A stretch of 48,653 bases of DNA, taken from positions 1 to 48,653 of the forward strand of contig JANBVO010000086.1 in the NCBI GenBank assembly GCA_030052745.1. The letters are read 5' to 3'. Each line of letters opens with the position of its first letter. Within the stretch, counting starts at the first letter, position 1. This DNA is from Pleurostoma richardsiae. Its lineage: Eukaryota; Ascomycota; Sordariomycetes; Calosphaeriales; Pleurostomataceae. Both the position numbers and the translations under genes were made by a program. Positions 10,828 through 21,221 of the stretch are shown in pieces. Under the pieces are notes generated by a model. That model did no database searches. It worked only from the letters and a program-made list of their open reading frames with translations, and had not been told where the DNA came from.

Positions 10828-12385
10828 CCGCGCCCGTAGGTGCTCTCGAGCCAGTGTTATGGACAAACTGGTTCGGCATGACCCACGTTTCCTTTTCTTG
10901 CCATGACCGCATTTCATCATGGCTGCTTTCCCAACAGCCGTGGCCTTTATTCCTCCCGCGGAGGATGGCCATGATACCCCCGGGACTTTTTTCTCCTTTA
11001 TACTCGGGCTGAGAGTAGCCTAAGTTTCTGCATCAGACTTACGCGTTGCGGCGGCCAGCCGCTGCTTTCGTTGAAGAACGCGAAGTCGGAGTTGTGGGCG
11101 TTGCATTTTTTTGGATACGCTAGATCTATCACCATGGACTAGATTATAGAAGCTATAGAGGTGATGATACCAGCCTAGACAATAGAGCAAGGAGTTACAC
11201 CCTCGAATATTTCCCTTGCATTGTTGACTTTGTGCCGGTGGTGTATCATGAAAGCCGTCGTGAATGCTATCGCATAACTCGTACATCCATCATGTGAATT
11301 CCCTCAACCCACTCTCCCCCGCCATCCTCCCCGGAGACGGTAAAGATGATATCACCATCACATGTGTCGGGAGGGTGTGATTGTAACCCTCCGCCTCCAC
11401 CTTCAGAGTTTGCACTTTGCAGCTGCAATTCCTCCGCCTCCACGGGGATCGTCATCTCCACCGGGGCCGGCCCACATGCATTGCTCCCAAACTCCACCGG
11501 GCAAAGCACTCCGACACGGCCCACAGGGGGACGCAAGCAGATGAGGTCATCGTCACGGCGGCTGACCTACCTTACGTACGCGCGCACTGAAGGCGGGGGA
11601 ACCGAAATGAGCACGGGGTTGTGGGGAGAAAGAGCGCATTCTGAGGGTGCATCTCCGGATCCGGGGAGATGACACAGCAGATACCCATACTGTACGAGAG
11701 CGAGCGGAGACACGATGTGGGATTGATGTTGGCTGCGAAGACAACCTCCATTCTTGCGAGGAATTGACCAACAAGAGATGTTGGTCCTAACAGTAGCAAT
11801 GTCACCGGTAGGCGTCGACTTCTGCTATTTTTTGCATTCAGCCGCGATATTCAGGGGGAATATTCGCCGAGCTTCGGCATTTGCTGAATCGTTGCTTCCC
11901 GGCGCCTTAGCAAGATACTAAGCATTTGCGACCACGAGCCGGCTCGAGCACCGCGGGCCTTGGGAGATCAGCTAGTTCGGACATCCTTGGCTTGTGCAAC
12001 TGCTGCAGATCTTGCCTCAAACGCGTCGTTGCCGCCGCTGTTGGCCAAGGCTCGGGTTAAAGGGCGCCGCCGGTGATCGTCATCCAGGCAGACTTGGCAG
12101 AGGCGCATCTCGGAGAAAACCGCGCAACGGGATTGAGGCCGGAGGAATGCGATGATTCGGCGACTGAGAGGAACAGACGAATGCTTGCAGCAAGGGTATC
12201 ATTTCTGATTAAGATTAGGTTTGAAATGCCGCCGAAGCAACAGAAAAAGTGCCATCACGGCGGCTCGCTCTTGCCAACAAGGATTGCGAAGGATCGCTGA
12301 CACAGACATGCACTCATCCCCGGCTCCAGCTCCAAGAAGTCACATATGAAGCGCTAAATCAACATGGGCCGTCACCATCCATCCC
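10828..12385. other. Intergenic between transporter and MARVEL-like gene
   Basis: The stretch lies between convergent 3' ends and is 1.56 kb long. No frame with a recognisable domain, no RNA gene and no clear repeat was seen. Confidence 0.45.
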
Positions 12386-13650
12386 TTAAGCATGTGCTTC
12401 ACCCCGCTCCACGCCCCGCGAGCTGCCCGCGGTGACAGGCTCGACCGACGCCGGGCTCGGGGGCGACACGCTCGCCTGCGGGGACGCCTCTCTCGGCGGG
12501 ACGAAGCCACCATGCGCAGGCGTGTAGTACCCGTACAGGCTGAGGTCGGCGGCCGGAGCCGCCGCCGGGCCGCCAGCCACGTACGCGGACTGCGGCGGCG
12601 CGGGCATCATCTGCCGGGGCGCCGTCTGCTGCTGCTCCTGGTTGGCTGCAGGCGGTGGCGTCATCATCATGGCCTGCTGCTGCGGCACGACCTTCATCTG
12701 CGGCTCGGAGGGCAGGGAGTGGTAGTAGGCCTGCGCGAGGCCGCCCTGGGGCGTGTAGTAGACGGTGCCGTCGGGGCCGGGGTTGGCGAGGACGTAGACG
12801 GTGCGGGCGGCGCGGTTGCGCCTGTCGGTCTCGATGCAGGCGAGCACGAAGAGGGTGAAGTGGACGATGCTGCGAGAGAGGTCAGCTTGCACAGTCCCAA
12901 CGGGAGGGACGCCAACGTGAGGAGGGAACTAACAGCGAGAGCGTGGCGAAGGCCACCATCACCTCCTCCATGCGTATGTATCTCGCGTACTCAGCGGCGG
13001 TCGAGAAGTTGTTGTCGCCGTAGTAGTAGTCGTCGTAGTCGTAGCCGTAGTCCTGGTAGTCCCCCAGGTCGTACGAGAGCAGAGTGCTGTAGATGCCAAC
13101 GGCGACAGCCCAACCAATCCAGATGAGCAGGTGAAGGGCGACGTGGGCGCCGGGGTGGATGCCCCGGTAGCCGCCCCGGGCGCAGAGGGTGATGAACTCG
13201 GCGATCTGCCATATCAGCGCGATGCCGGCCTGTCGAATGTCAGTTTCGGTACAGCCCCTGGGATGAGTGGATCGAGCGACAGCAAGTATCACGTACGACT
13301 ATGACAGAGATGAGGAAGATGACGATAGTGTCATAACCCCAGGACCACCTGACTGCAATTGCAATGCCGACGGCCAGGAGGACGACGTCAAAGATGAAAG
13401 CAAAGCATCCTAGGATGAGCTTGGACATATTCCATATCGTGCTGGGCCGCGGTGGGTCGGTTCTGAAGGCATGCTGCGAGAACGGGAGAGGGGCGTTCCG
13501 CGGCTGTTGAGGCGGGTAGTGCTGCTGCTGTGGCAGGCTCTGGCTGAACCGGACCGGTGACGGCTTTTCGGGAGTGAGAGGAGGGGCCGCCAACTCTGCT
13601 TGCGGCGTTGCTTGGGCCTGGTGCTCAGTCGTCGGCTCCATTGCAGCCAT
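12386..13650 (-). CDS. Four-helix MARVEL-like membrane protein with Pro/Gln-rich tails
   Basis: Three exons on the minus strand: 13650-13297, 13229-12934, 12869-12386, giving 377 aa. The first ATG reads MAAMEPTTE. Introns are 67 bp (GTACGT donor) and 64 bp (GTTAGT donor); the second falls inside helix 4. The N-terminal 80 residues are Pro/Gln-rich and lack predicted structure. Four hydrophobic segments follow: MSKLILGCFAFIFDVVLLAV, then TIVIFLISVIVAGIALIW, ALHLLIWIGWAVAVGIY, and VAFATLSLIVHFTLFVLACI. Between helices 3 and 4 is an acidic Tyr/Asp-rich loop (DYQDYGYDYDDYYYGDNN). The C-terminal 130 residues are rich in Pro, Gln, Met and Ala. This layout is that of fungal MARVEL-type proteins, often in plasma membrane or vesicles. 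Function is unknown. Confidence 0.82.
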
Positions 13651-14967
13651 GTCTCGGCTCCGGACGCCAAAATTCGCCGGGCGGCGCGACACACTGATTG
13701 CCTCTGGTCCGGCTTTGGCTGAAGGTTTCGGGTGCTTCCGTCGGCCGGATGCTGATCCGATTTCTTCGACGAGACGCGTGAATGTGTCGGAGCCTCACCG
13801 CACAAACCAAGGCGGAACAGCACTTCAAAATCAAGAGGCTGCTGAAAACAACAATTCAACAGAAACGAGTGGATTGACAGTCAGTAGAACGAGCGACAGG
13901 AAGTCCAAATACGAACGGCAAGGAGAGGAGACCCAACACCATCAACAAGAGGGCGACAGAGGGCACCGCTCCCCTTTTCTATCACGAACAGAGAGCGCCC
14001 ATGCGGCGCAGCTCCATTTAGGCTTTTAAGATTAAAAAGGACTTGGCTAGGCCCTCCTCCAAGCTGCCTAGCGGTGAAAATTGAGTTGAGGCCATGTTCT
14101 TTTTTAAGCAGCAGCGCCGTTGCGACGCCTTGGCGGCCGTCCTCTTACGGTATGGCGCCGCCTCTATGGCCAGGGGAATAGGGGTCTCATGCAGGCAACA
14201 ACATGTCATCCGTGAGAGGCTTTCACAGTCTTCTAACACCTGCAGAACCTACAACACTAGTTGAACTATAGTACGGCGGCAATTACCACAACGTCCGGTG
14301 TGACCAGTTTCAACAGTTAATGTGTCTTGCCGCGTCTCTGTCGCCAACAATCCCGAGTGCCCCTCTCTGGGTACAGAGCATATAGATAGAGCCCGGGGAC
14401 TTAGATGACTTCAGTACCTTTGACCGTGTTTGTAGGTCGGCGTGTTCTTAGAATCGATTGTAAATAACATTGACATTCTTCCGGCTTATGTCCTACAGAA
14501 TCGAAGCTTGCCCTTGAGGATCACGGATTGATGACAAGATGCCTCTCGACCGTCCATGTAAATATTGCCAACCTCCATAATTCTGCAAGAACGCAAGGTC
14601 TTTGACATGATCGCAGATACAGTGCCTCAGCAGATGACGGATACCAACTGCTATCCCCAGTGTTGCGAGCGGTGCCGGACGGATCAGCCGAATCACGAAG
14701 CCGCAGGCGCTGGCTAGAGCAGGCCTCCTCTACTGAGCATGGCCAGGGAAATGACGGCCTTTGCCTCTTCAGAAGCCCTATTCTCCAACCGAGGATGAGT
14801 TCAGAAAAGAAATACCTGCAAGATGGGATCACCACGCGGTGCAGACGTTTTTAAGGTGTTAAATTGAGATTTCCAGCAAAAGAGAAACAAATATTAAGCA
14901 GCCAAAAGAGAAGACGACATAAATAACCTGGCGAGATTGCCCTGTCAGACAGTGAGTGTACGGGTAC
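13651..14967. other. Intergenic, no gene seen
   Basis: The left end should hold the promoter and 5' UTR of the minus-strand MARVEL-like gene. The remainder precedes the 3' end of the ankyrin gene. No domain, RNA gene or repeat was recognised. Confidence 0.45.
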
Positions 14968-16850
14968 TTAGGCAGCACTGTGACTTGCAGCTAAGTTTGC
15001 GCCTGCCTCCAGCAGCATAGCGAGGATTTCTGGGTGTCCCTTCACCCAAACCTGATAAGCCGGGGTGTCTCCATCCCCATTAGCAATGTTGACGTCGGCG
15101 CCCGCTTTCAAGAGCAACTCGACGACGCTCTTTCGTCCGTGGTATGAAGCAGCCCCCAATGCCGTTTCTTTGTTGCAGCCGGATCGAGCGTTGACATCAG
15201 CACCCGCTGCCAACAGCCTTTCCACCACCTTTTCGTGCCCTCTCTCCGCAGCTGCAGACAATGCAGTGTCGCCATATTTAGTAGAGTCAACGTCAGCACC
15301 AGCCGCAAGCAAGAAATCCATCATTCCCAAATGGCCCGCCCTCGCAGCTTCCACCAGAGGTGCCCCGAGTGTGGGGTCTGCTCCTGCTGCCAATAGCCTC
15401 TGGAATACGGCCGTATCGCCTCCCTTTGCAGCTGCTTCCAAGGCTGTCAGACCTCCCAATCGACTTCCCGGGGCGTTGACCTTCACTCCAGCACCGAGCA
15501 GGATTTCGACAATTGCCTCGTGTGCCCCTTCTGCAGCTGCCTGTAACGCCGTTCGGCCGTACCAGTCAGCAGCGGGAGCAGTGATGTTCACTCCTGCTTC
15601 AAGCAACAATTTCACAAGCTCCTTGTGCCCTCCTCCAGCAGCTGCCTGTAATGCGGTCCGGCCTCCGAACCAACGTGGTTTAGCATTAATGTTGGCGCAA
15701 GAAGCGAGAAGAAACTGCACAGTGGCTGTATGTCCGTCCTGGGCCGCCCTTTGGAGGGCAGTCCAACCGTGGTCTCGGCGGTCAACTGCAGCCCCGGCAA
15801 GCAGTAGCGTCTTCAGTACCGCCTCGTGCCCATTCGCCGCTGCGCGCACGAAGAGCCTAACGTCATCAGGATCGGCCCCTGCGCGCAGCAATGTCTGCAC
15901 AACATCATTGTGACCCTGTGCTGCAGCCCTGCAGAGAGGAGTCACTGTTCTCGGTGATTTCTGAATACCCCGGAGGCCGCAAATGTCTGCGCCACTGTCG
16001 AGAAGTTTTCGTACAACGTCGTCATGGCCGTTGGTAGCCGCGCAATAGAGAGCTGTTCGCCCCTTCCCATCGGAGGCCTCAAGCTCCGCCCAATTGCTGA
16101 GTAACAACGCTGCCACTGCGGCAGTCGACGCATCGTGTAAAGGCGTCTTGCCACATTTGTCTATGCACGATGGCTTTGCTCCATGGTCGATCAGTATCTG
16201 TATGATGCCCTTCTGTCCATTCTTAGCCGCCTCATGAAGTGCCGTACGTCCTTGACGGTCTTGGATGTTGATGTCAATCCCGGAATGTAGAAGCAGCTTG
16301 GCAACTTCTCGGTGCCCACAAGAAGAGGCCACATGCAAAGCCGTCTTGCCTGTCTTGGTTGTTTGAGCGATGTCCACGCCGCTGTCGATGAGCTGCCTGA
16401 CGATAGTGGCCGTACCCTTGTATGCAGCCTCGATAAGGGTCACGTCTACGATCGACTTCCTCTGTTCGTCGAGTGCTTTCTTAATAAGAGTGTCCTGCCT
16501 TGTCCGCTCTTCTGTATGTTTGACACGTATATGCCTTCGTAGGTTCTCGTGTCGCACTGTCCCTTTGAAGTCGCACCCAGGCTCAACACAAAGAAATCTT
16601 CTCCCAACGTCCACATGAGTGTTTTCATGACGTCGGAGATCATGCCGCAGCGCAAAGCCCCGATTGCATTGACCACAACGATGAGGCTTGGCATGCGTAT
16701 TGAGATGGCGCCTTATGATGATGGATCGATTAGCCTCGCAACACACTCTTGAAGGAGATAGTAGTACGAGATATACCTAAGTTTGCCCGGACTCTCAAAG
16801 CTCCGTGGGCAGTGGTCACAACTGAACACTTCTTGGGCTTGGGAGCTCAT
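14968..16850 (-). CDS. C2H2 zinc-finger protein with about 15 ankyrin repeats
   Basis: Two exons on the minus strand, 16850-16777 and 16711-14968, with a 65-bp intron (GTATAT donor, GCTAAT branch), giving 605 aa. The first exon is needed because it supplies the CxxC half of finger 1 (FSCDHCPRSFESPGKL), whose His half (RRHLNTH) starts exon 2. Finger 2 is HRCGQCNRGFALRHDLRRHE and finger 3 is a C-x4-C type ending RRHIRVKH. From about residue 115 to the C-terminus run some 15 ankyrin repeats (GxTALxxAAxxGHxxVVxxLLxAGADVN pattern), several nearly canonical, so the array looks young or still selected. The fingers suggest nucleic-acid binding and the ankyrins protein binding. Related Zn-finger/ankyrin proteins are common in ascomycetes and mostly uncharacterised. 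Confidence 0.9.
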
Positions 16851-17524
16851 CGTAATGTGCTTCACATAACTCTCCGTTGAGAAGGAATATCAAGCGATAT
16901 CCACGACACATATTGCGGTGTTGCTGAAACAATTGTCCAACAACATTCAGCTTCTTCATGACTCAGCCGCAGAGAGGGCACCCACCTGTACCCTGTATTC
17001 GAGAGATATTTGTGCAGCGGCCCCAGCACATGAACGGGGTGGAGCATCGCTATTGGATGCCCTGTTGGATGCCCTGTGCCCAATGTTGATTGCCTGTAGG
17101 ATAGCCCATGCCTGCTGTTGGGTGCCCTTTTTCTCGTTGCGCAGATACGTGGATACTGCGTCTGCCCTTCCCTCCATAGGGCGTTTAAGTGGGGAGAGAA
17201 CCGGACAAGCCGCCATGCACATAAGGTAGGCCATCCCCCGGTAATTCCGCCATCAGTCTCAGGCCTCTCACTTGACTTCCACTGCAACGTCTACCTTTTA
17301 TATCCGCTGCGCGTCTGACCACGGGCTACTGCACATCAGCCATTGGTCGCCGCCGCACGCCCAAAAGCCCTACACCGTGCACACATCTACGCGGCAACCT
17401 GCGATTCGTCACTAGTTATGTCCGATACACACGCTTCACACACAACCGAATGGGGAGAAGGACTAATCCCTGGATTCTGTCCAGGGATAGCGTAAGGACC
17501 ACTTTTTTTTTTAGACTGACGCAG
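16851..17524. other. Intergenic, probable divergent promoter region
   Basis: It lies between the start of the ankyrin gene and the C2H2 gene. It contains a small tandem repeat of TTGGATGCCCTG around 17054-17079 and a run of ten Ts (17504-17513) before an AG, which may be part of an intron acceptor for the C2H2 gene. Confidence 0.4.
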
Positions 17525-18083
17525 GTATGCCTCCAGGAACCACGTCCCTGGTGCACGGAGCTGCGATATCCTCGACTTCTTCTTGTTCCCCAATGGAGAT
17601 CAGTTTGAGGAGTTCAACCTTCCTATCAACGACCAAGAATTCCCTGATCATCCATTGGCCAACAACTTCCCACCCTGGAACGGCCAAGCCAATGTCTACA
17701 ACAGTTTCATCGACAACACCGACACCTACAACACTAGTGAATCCCTGGCGCCAGTGATTGCAATCCCGTCCGCAGCCCCCGCATATGAAGGCGGTCAAAC
17801 TTTGAACACCTTGCCGGCTAGATTGCCTATTGTCCCTGCCGGCCCTCAACATACGACACGGCCTCCCGCTGCGAAGGTTAGGTGCGATCATCCCGGTTGC
17901 GGCAGACTGTATGGACGCACCGGTGACCTTAACCGGCACAAGTTGACGCACCGGACCCCAAAGTTTCCCTGTGATGTCGACGGCTGCTCGCGTAAGGGAA
18001 AGAGGGCATTCTTCCGGAAGGACCATCTCCGCCAGCATCTCCGCCAGCACAAGCGTGCTGCTCATGGTGAAGCTACGCAGTGA
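17525..18083 (+). CDS. Small C2H2 zinc-finger protein, 5' end uncertain
   Basis: The open frame encodes an acidic Asn/Pro-rich N-terminal half followed by two fingers: CDHPGCGRLYGRTGDLNRH (C-x4-C-x12-H-x4-H) and a C-x4-C finger with a longer CysHis spacing ending RKDHLRQHLRQH. It ends HGEATQ at 18083. There is no ATG in frame between the upstream stop (17516-17518) and the end, so a first exon must lie upstream or the gene is broken. Splicing from an ATG at 17418 with a GTAAGG donor at 17492 to the CGCAG acceptor at 17524 keeps the phase, but the intron would be only 33 nt, below the usual fungal minimum. Likely a DNA-binding protein. A pseudogene remains possible. Confidence 0.55.
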
Positions 18084-19882
18084 GAAGCCGATAGAGATGT
18101 CTTGGTGTGGAGGTATCGCCCCTTGTCAAGGTGTAACAGCTGTCACTCCTTTCACAGTTTTTGACTTCCTCTCGCTTAGTCCTTGGCTTGTTACGAACTG
18201 GCGGTGTTGGGGTTTTGGAACGATCATTCCAATTTTCAGTCGCTAGTAAAGTAACGGATTGGTGAACTTGTGTTATTCCTTTCCTTCTATCTCCCGTTCT
18301 CCCTTATCTCTCGCTCTTGGTGTGCACGTCTCTCTCTTTTCTTTCCTTACCTGATTTGTGTATTCGCGTTGGAGAAGGCAGAGGTGTGGATACAAATGCT
18401 GGCTCAAAATGTCGAGGTTTTCATTGTTGTTCCTGGTCTCTTTCGTTCTGGTTTCGCCTTGTCTCTTCTCCTTTCCTTAGATAAACGCGTCTCTTCTCGT
18501 TTCCTCAGATAAGCGTCGTCCTCTTGAGTGCTATTTGTTCTCACAGAGAAACGCTGAAGTAAACCTAGCTTCATACCACGACGACGTGCCTGTGATCATG
18601 CACCAGCTGCGTACCTCAAGCTGAGTACCTATCTAACCGTGATGATAATCTCAAGAGCCCTTCTGTATCTCTTCCGTAGGACGTAGGATATGCTTGAAAG
18701 GAAATGATTGAAATACTCATTGCAACCAGCAGAAGTCCAACGAGACGTGGATCGACGCGGTTCTACTACCTACGTTGCCTATGGCGCCCAGCAGCTGGAA
18801 GCAAGGACCACGTGCTTTCATAGTCATGGAAACCGACGAGCCCTAGCTCTTACTGCTGGATGTCTGGCTGCCGTACTAGGTGACTCTGTCACTGAGCATC
18901 GTGTTGAGTTCGCCTGATATCCATGTGAAGCCGCAGCGCGCCATCCGCCACCTCCTCCCCAGCTGCGCCTTGTCATAGCCTGGTCAGCCTCGAAACTCCC
19001 GCCAACCGCGGGCATCATAGCTCTTCAGGATGCGTAGAAGACACAGGATCGCAAGACAAAACAGAGACATGGTTTGATGATATGACTCTTGTGTCAAAAA
19101 TGACAATTCTAGTTGATGTAAGATCCGAGATCGCATGGAACGGAAGAGAAATCGTCATCTACACGCCGCATTTGACCACTTAGTCCAGCTGGCGAAGATG
19201 ATTCGGCTCGTGATCGGACTTCGCACCCAGCAGTGGTCCACCAAGAGGCAAGCATTCGAAGAGTGGTGAGCTGAGGAAGGGAACCAATACGAGTTGTGTA
19301 CTATACTTCCTGTAGCGCGTCCGCAGTGGTAGAAGATGCGTGCACAGAAGCTTAGCCTTGCCACTCATCCGCCCACTAAGGGGGAAGAGGGAAGCGCCGT
19401 ACGATGCATGGGGGTCTCTAAGCTCGACCAGTCAATCCATTTCGAAGGAAAGATTGGTTCCGAGGAAGACCTGCGATAATCATGGCTCACTGAGAAATCC
19501 CGGTTGAGGGCTGGTGCCGTGATGCGATTAACAACTTGGCGAGCCTGCCACTACCGATGGGGGAGCCAGCCAGTAGAGAATCAAGTATGCTGAGGTTTGC
19601 GGTGATCGGTTGGTAGCCTAGCCAGCATTCGAGATTCGCAGCACCCTGACAAACTTCCTCGTGGAAAACAGTCTTCGGGCTTCTCTCGTAGATATGGCCG
19701 TACAAAGCCCCAGCACAACGTAGACAGCACCTCATGAGAACAAGCAAGCGGCAAGGGAGCGGAGCGGGAGTAGACGAGACCTTGATCAATGCCAAACCCT
19801 GCCGTAGAGATAACAAAGCCCCGTAACGCCATCGCCATGTTTCGATGCTCCCTTGGGACGTCGACTCGCCCTTTCGCTCTCC
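18084..19882. other. Intergenic, no gene seen
   Basis: Nearly 1.8 kb lies between the C2H2 gene and the end of SEC11. The first part (18250-18500) is pyrimidine-rich and holds a short tandem duplication, described separately. No other domain or RNA gene was seen. Confidence 0.4.
18461..18515 (+). repeat. Imperfect 27-28 bp tandem duplication
   Basis: GTCTCTTCTCCTTTCCTTAG followed by ATAAACGC (18461-18488) is repeated at 18489-18515 with three or four changes (CG for CC, CTC for TTA, AAGCG end). It sits in noncoding pyrimidine-rich DNA downstream of the C2H2 gene. It is simple slippage-type duplication as far as can be seen. Confidence 0.6.
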
Positions 19883-20681
19883 TCATTCTCTTTGCAGGAC
19901 GACCACCAGACCCATGATCCCCAGCATCACTGTCTTCAACCACGGGTGCTCGGAGAGCAAGATCGTCACGTAGCCCACGAAGGGTATATACGCCACCACG
20001 CTGCCTATGATGTCCTCCCGCTCCAGATACTCCTGGCCCGGCGGGTAGAGGCCGACGTCGTCGGACAGGTTGTTGTCGCCTTTCGTCAGTAGCTTGGCAT
20101 CGGGCCTGGGGAGAGAAGACGTCGGTCAGTGGGCCCCTGCTCTGGATCGGTACCTAGAATCTTTAGGAGGGCGGGGAGTCCGCCTGGTGGGAATCAACGT
20201 ACCCATGGCCGAACTTTCTCACTACGCGGTGGACGATGGGTATGTCCTTGTCCTTGACGTTGTACACCACGATCTGTATAGACTGCTCAGCATGCAAACC
20301 TCAGAACGTGTCCGCCTTCTTGTCATCTTACCTCGCCCACCCCAACCTCGCTCACCAAATTCCTGTTCCACAGGAAGAGGAGGTCACCTCGCTGGAAGGC
20401 TGGCTCCATACTGCCGGACAGGACGACGACGATCGGCGACGGCGAGTCTGGTAGGAGGTTCTTCGTTTAGCAGTCAATCAGGCAAGATGTCAGCACCGAG
20501 AGGTATTACCAGTTATCACTGAGAGGCCTTTCCACATCTGCAGAGAGTCAAAGCATTAGTGAACGGCGCGCAACGTTGACGAGGGGCGCACAAAGCGTAC
20601 CATGAACGCGGTCGACAGGATCAGTCCAAAGTTGAGCAGCTGCGCAGCAGCCTGCCGCGGGTTCTGGAGGCTGGACAGCAT
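19883..20681 (-). CDS. SEC11: Signal peptidase complex catalytic subunit Sec11, with an apparent exon-2 lesion
   Basis: Five exons on the minus strand: 20681-20601, 20535-20510 (or -20520), 20447-20332, 20273-20203, 20105-19883. Sec11 removes signal peptides at the ER membrane within the signal peptidase complex. The N-terminal anchor starts [16 protein letters not shown]. The catalytic serine lies in SGSMEP, the histidine in IPIVHRVV and the aspartates in TKGDNN and LSDDVGLY. The C-terminus reads [15 protein letters not shown] and ends VVLQRE, as in the family. Exon 2 should end GLSV(I/L)TD, but here GGCCTCAGTGATAACTG lacks 2 nt and, with the normal GTAATA donor (20509), puts the rest out of frame. 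A donor at GTGATA (20519) restores the frame, giving a 168-aa protein shortened by about four residues in a loop. Otherwise it is a frameshift or a sequencing error. A MITE lies 179 bp upstream. Confidence 0.88.
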
Positions 20682-20859
20682 GTTGGCGCAGTACTATCGC
20701 GGCATTCGCGGTCTCGATTGCATAGGTTGGCTCTAGACCTGGGCTTTGTGGTTCGCGCTCTCACACGCGGCAGCTCGAATGAAGCTTGAAGCTGCGTGTG
20801 GACAGGTCACTCTTCATCCGGGCTTTTGATTGGGGCCATCTGGCACCACCTGGCAGATA

Positions 20860-21221
20860 CAGTCGAAACGCTAGTAACTGCATCCGTTATTTAGTGCATA
20901 TGACCTCGTAACTGCATATGGAATCGAAAAATCAATTATTTTCTATGCGTAAGTGCATAATTGCATACTGTATATTAACTGAGGGCTTGTAGGGATATAG
21001 CAGGGATAATTTATATGAGAGAAAGATATGTACCTCTGCTATTAGAAGCATAACGATACTTATTGAGTAGTAATTAAACCTATTTAGGAATATGCTACAG
21101 GATTTTAGGTACAGAGGTACCTAAATGTGGCCTGTGCGTGGGTCCTAGTTACTGCATAAGCTGTCTTAACTACATATAAAGTCGCTGTCTGAATTACATG
21201 TACTTACTAGGGTTTCGACTG
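20860..21221. mobile_element. 362-bp MITE, Tc1/mariner-like, TA target duplication
   Basis: The ends are terminal inverted repeats: the left reads CAGTCGAAACGCTAGTAACT, and the reverse complement of the right end reads CAGTCGAAACCCTAGTAAGT. They match at 21 of the first 24 positions. TA (20858-20859 and 21222-21223) flanks each side, the target-site signature of Tc1/mariner/pogo elements. The interior is AT-rich, has no coding frame, and repeats TAACTGCATA-like words several times. It is therefore a non-autonomous element that would need a transposase from elsewhere. It sits just upstream of SEC11. Confidence 0.82.

Noticed and set aside
10063-10920. 285-codon minus frame and a 273-codon plus frame over the sugar transporter
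   Set aside because: Both are low-complexity shadows (Arg/His/Pro or Asp/Glu/Val-rich) of a GC-ending coding sequence.
17511-18065. 184-codon frame antisense to the C2H2 gene
   Set aside because: It overlaps the zinc-finger coding strand completely and carries no motif.
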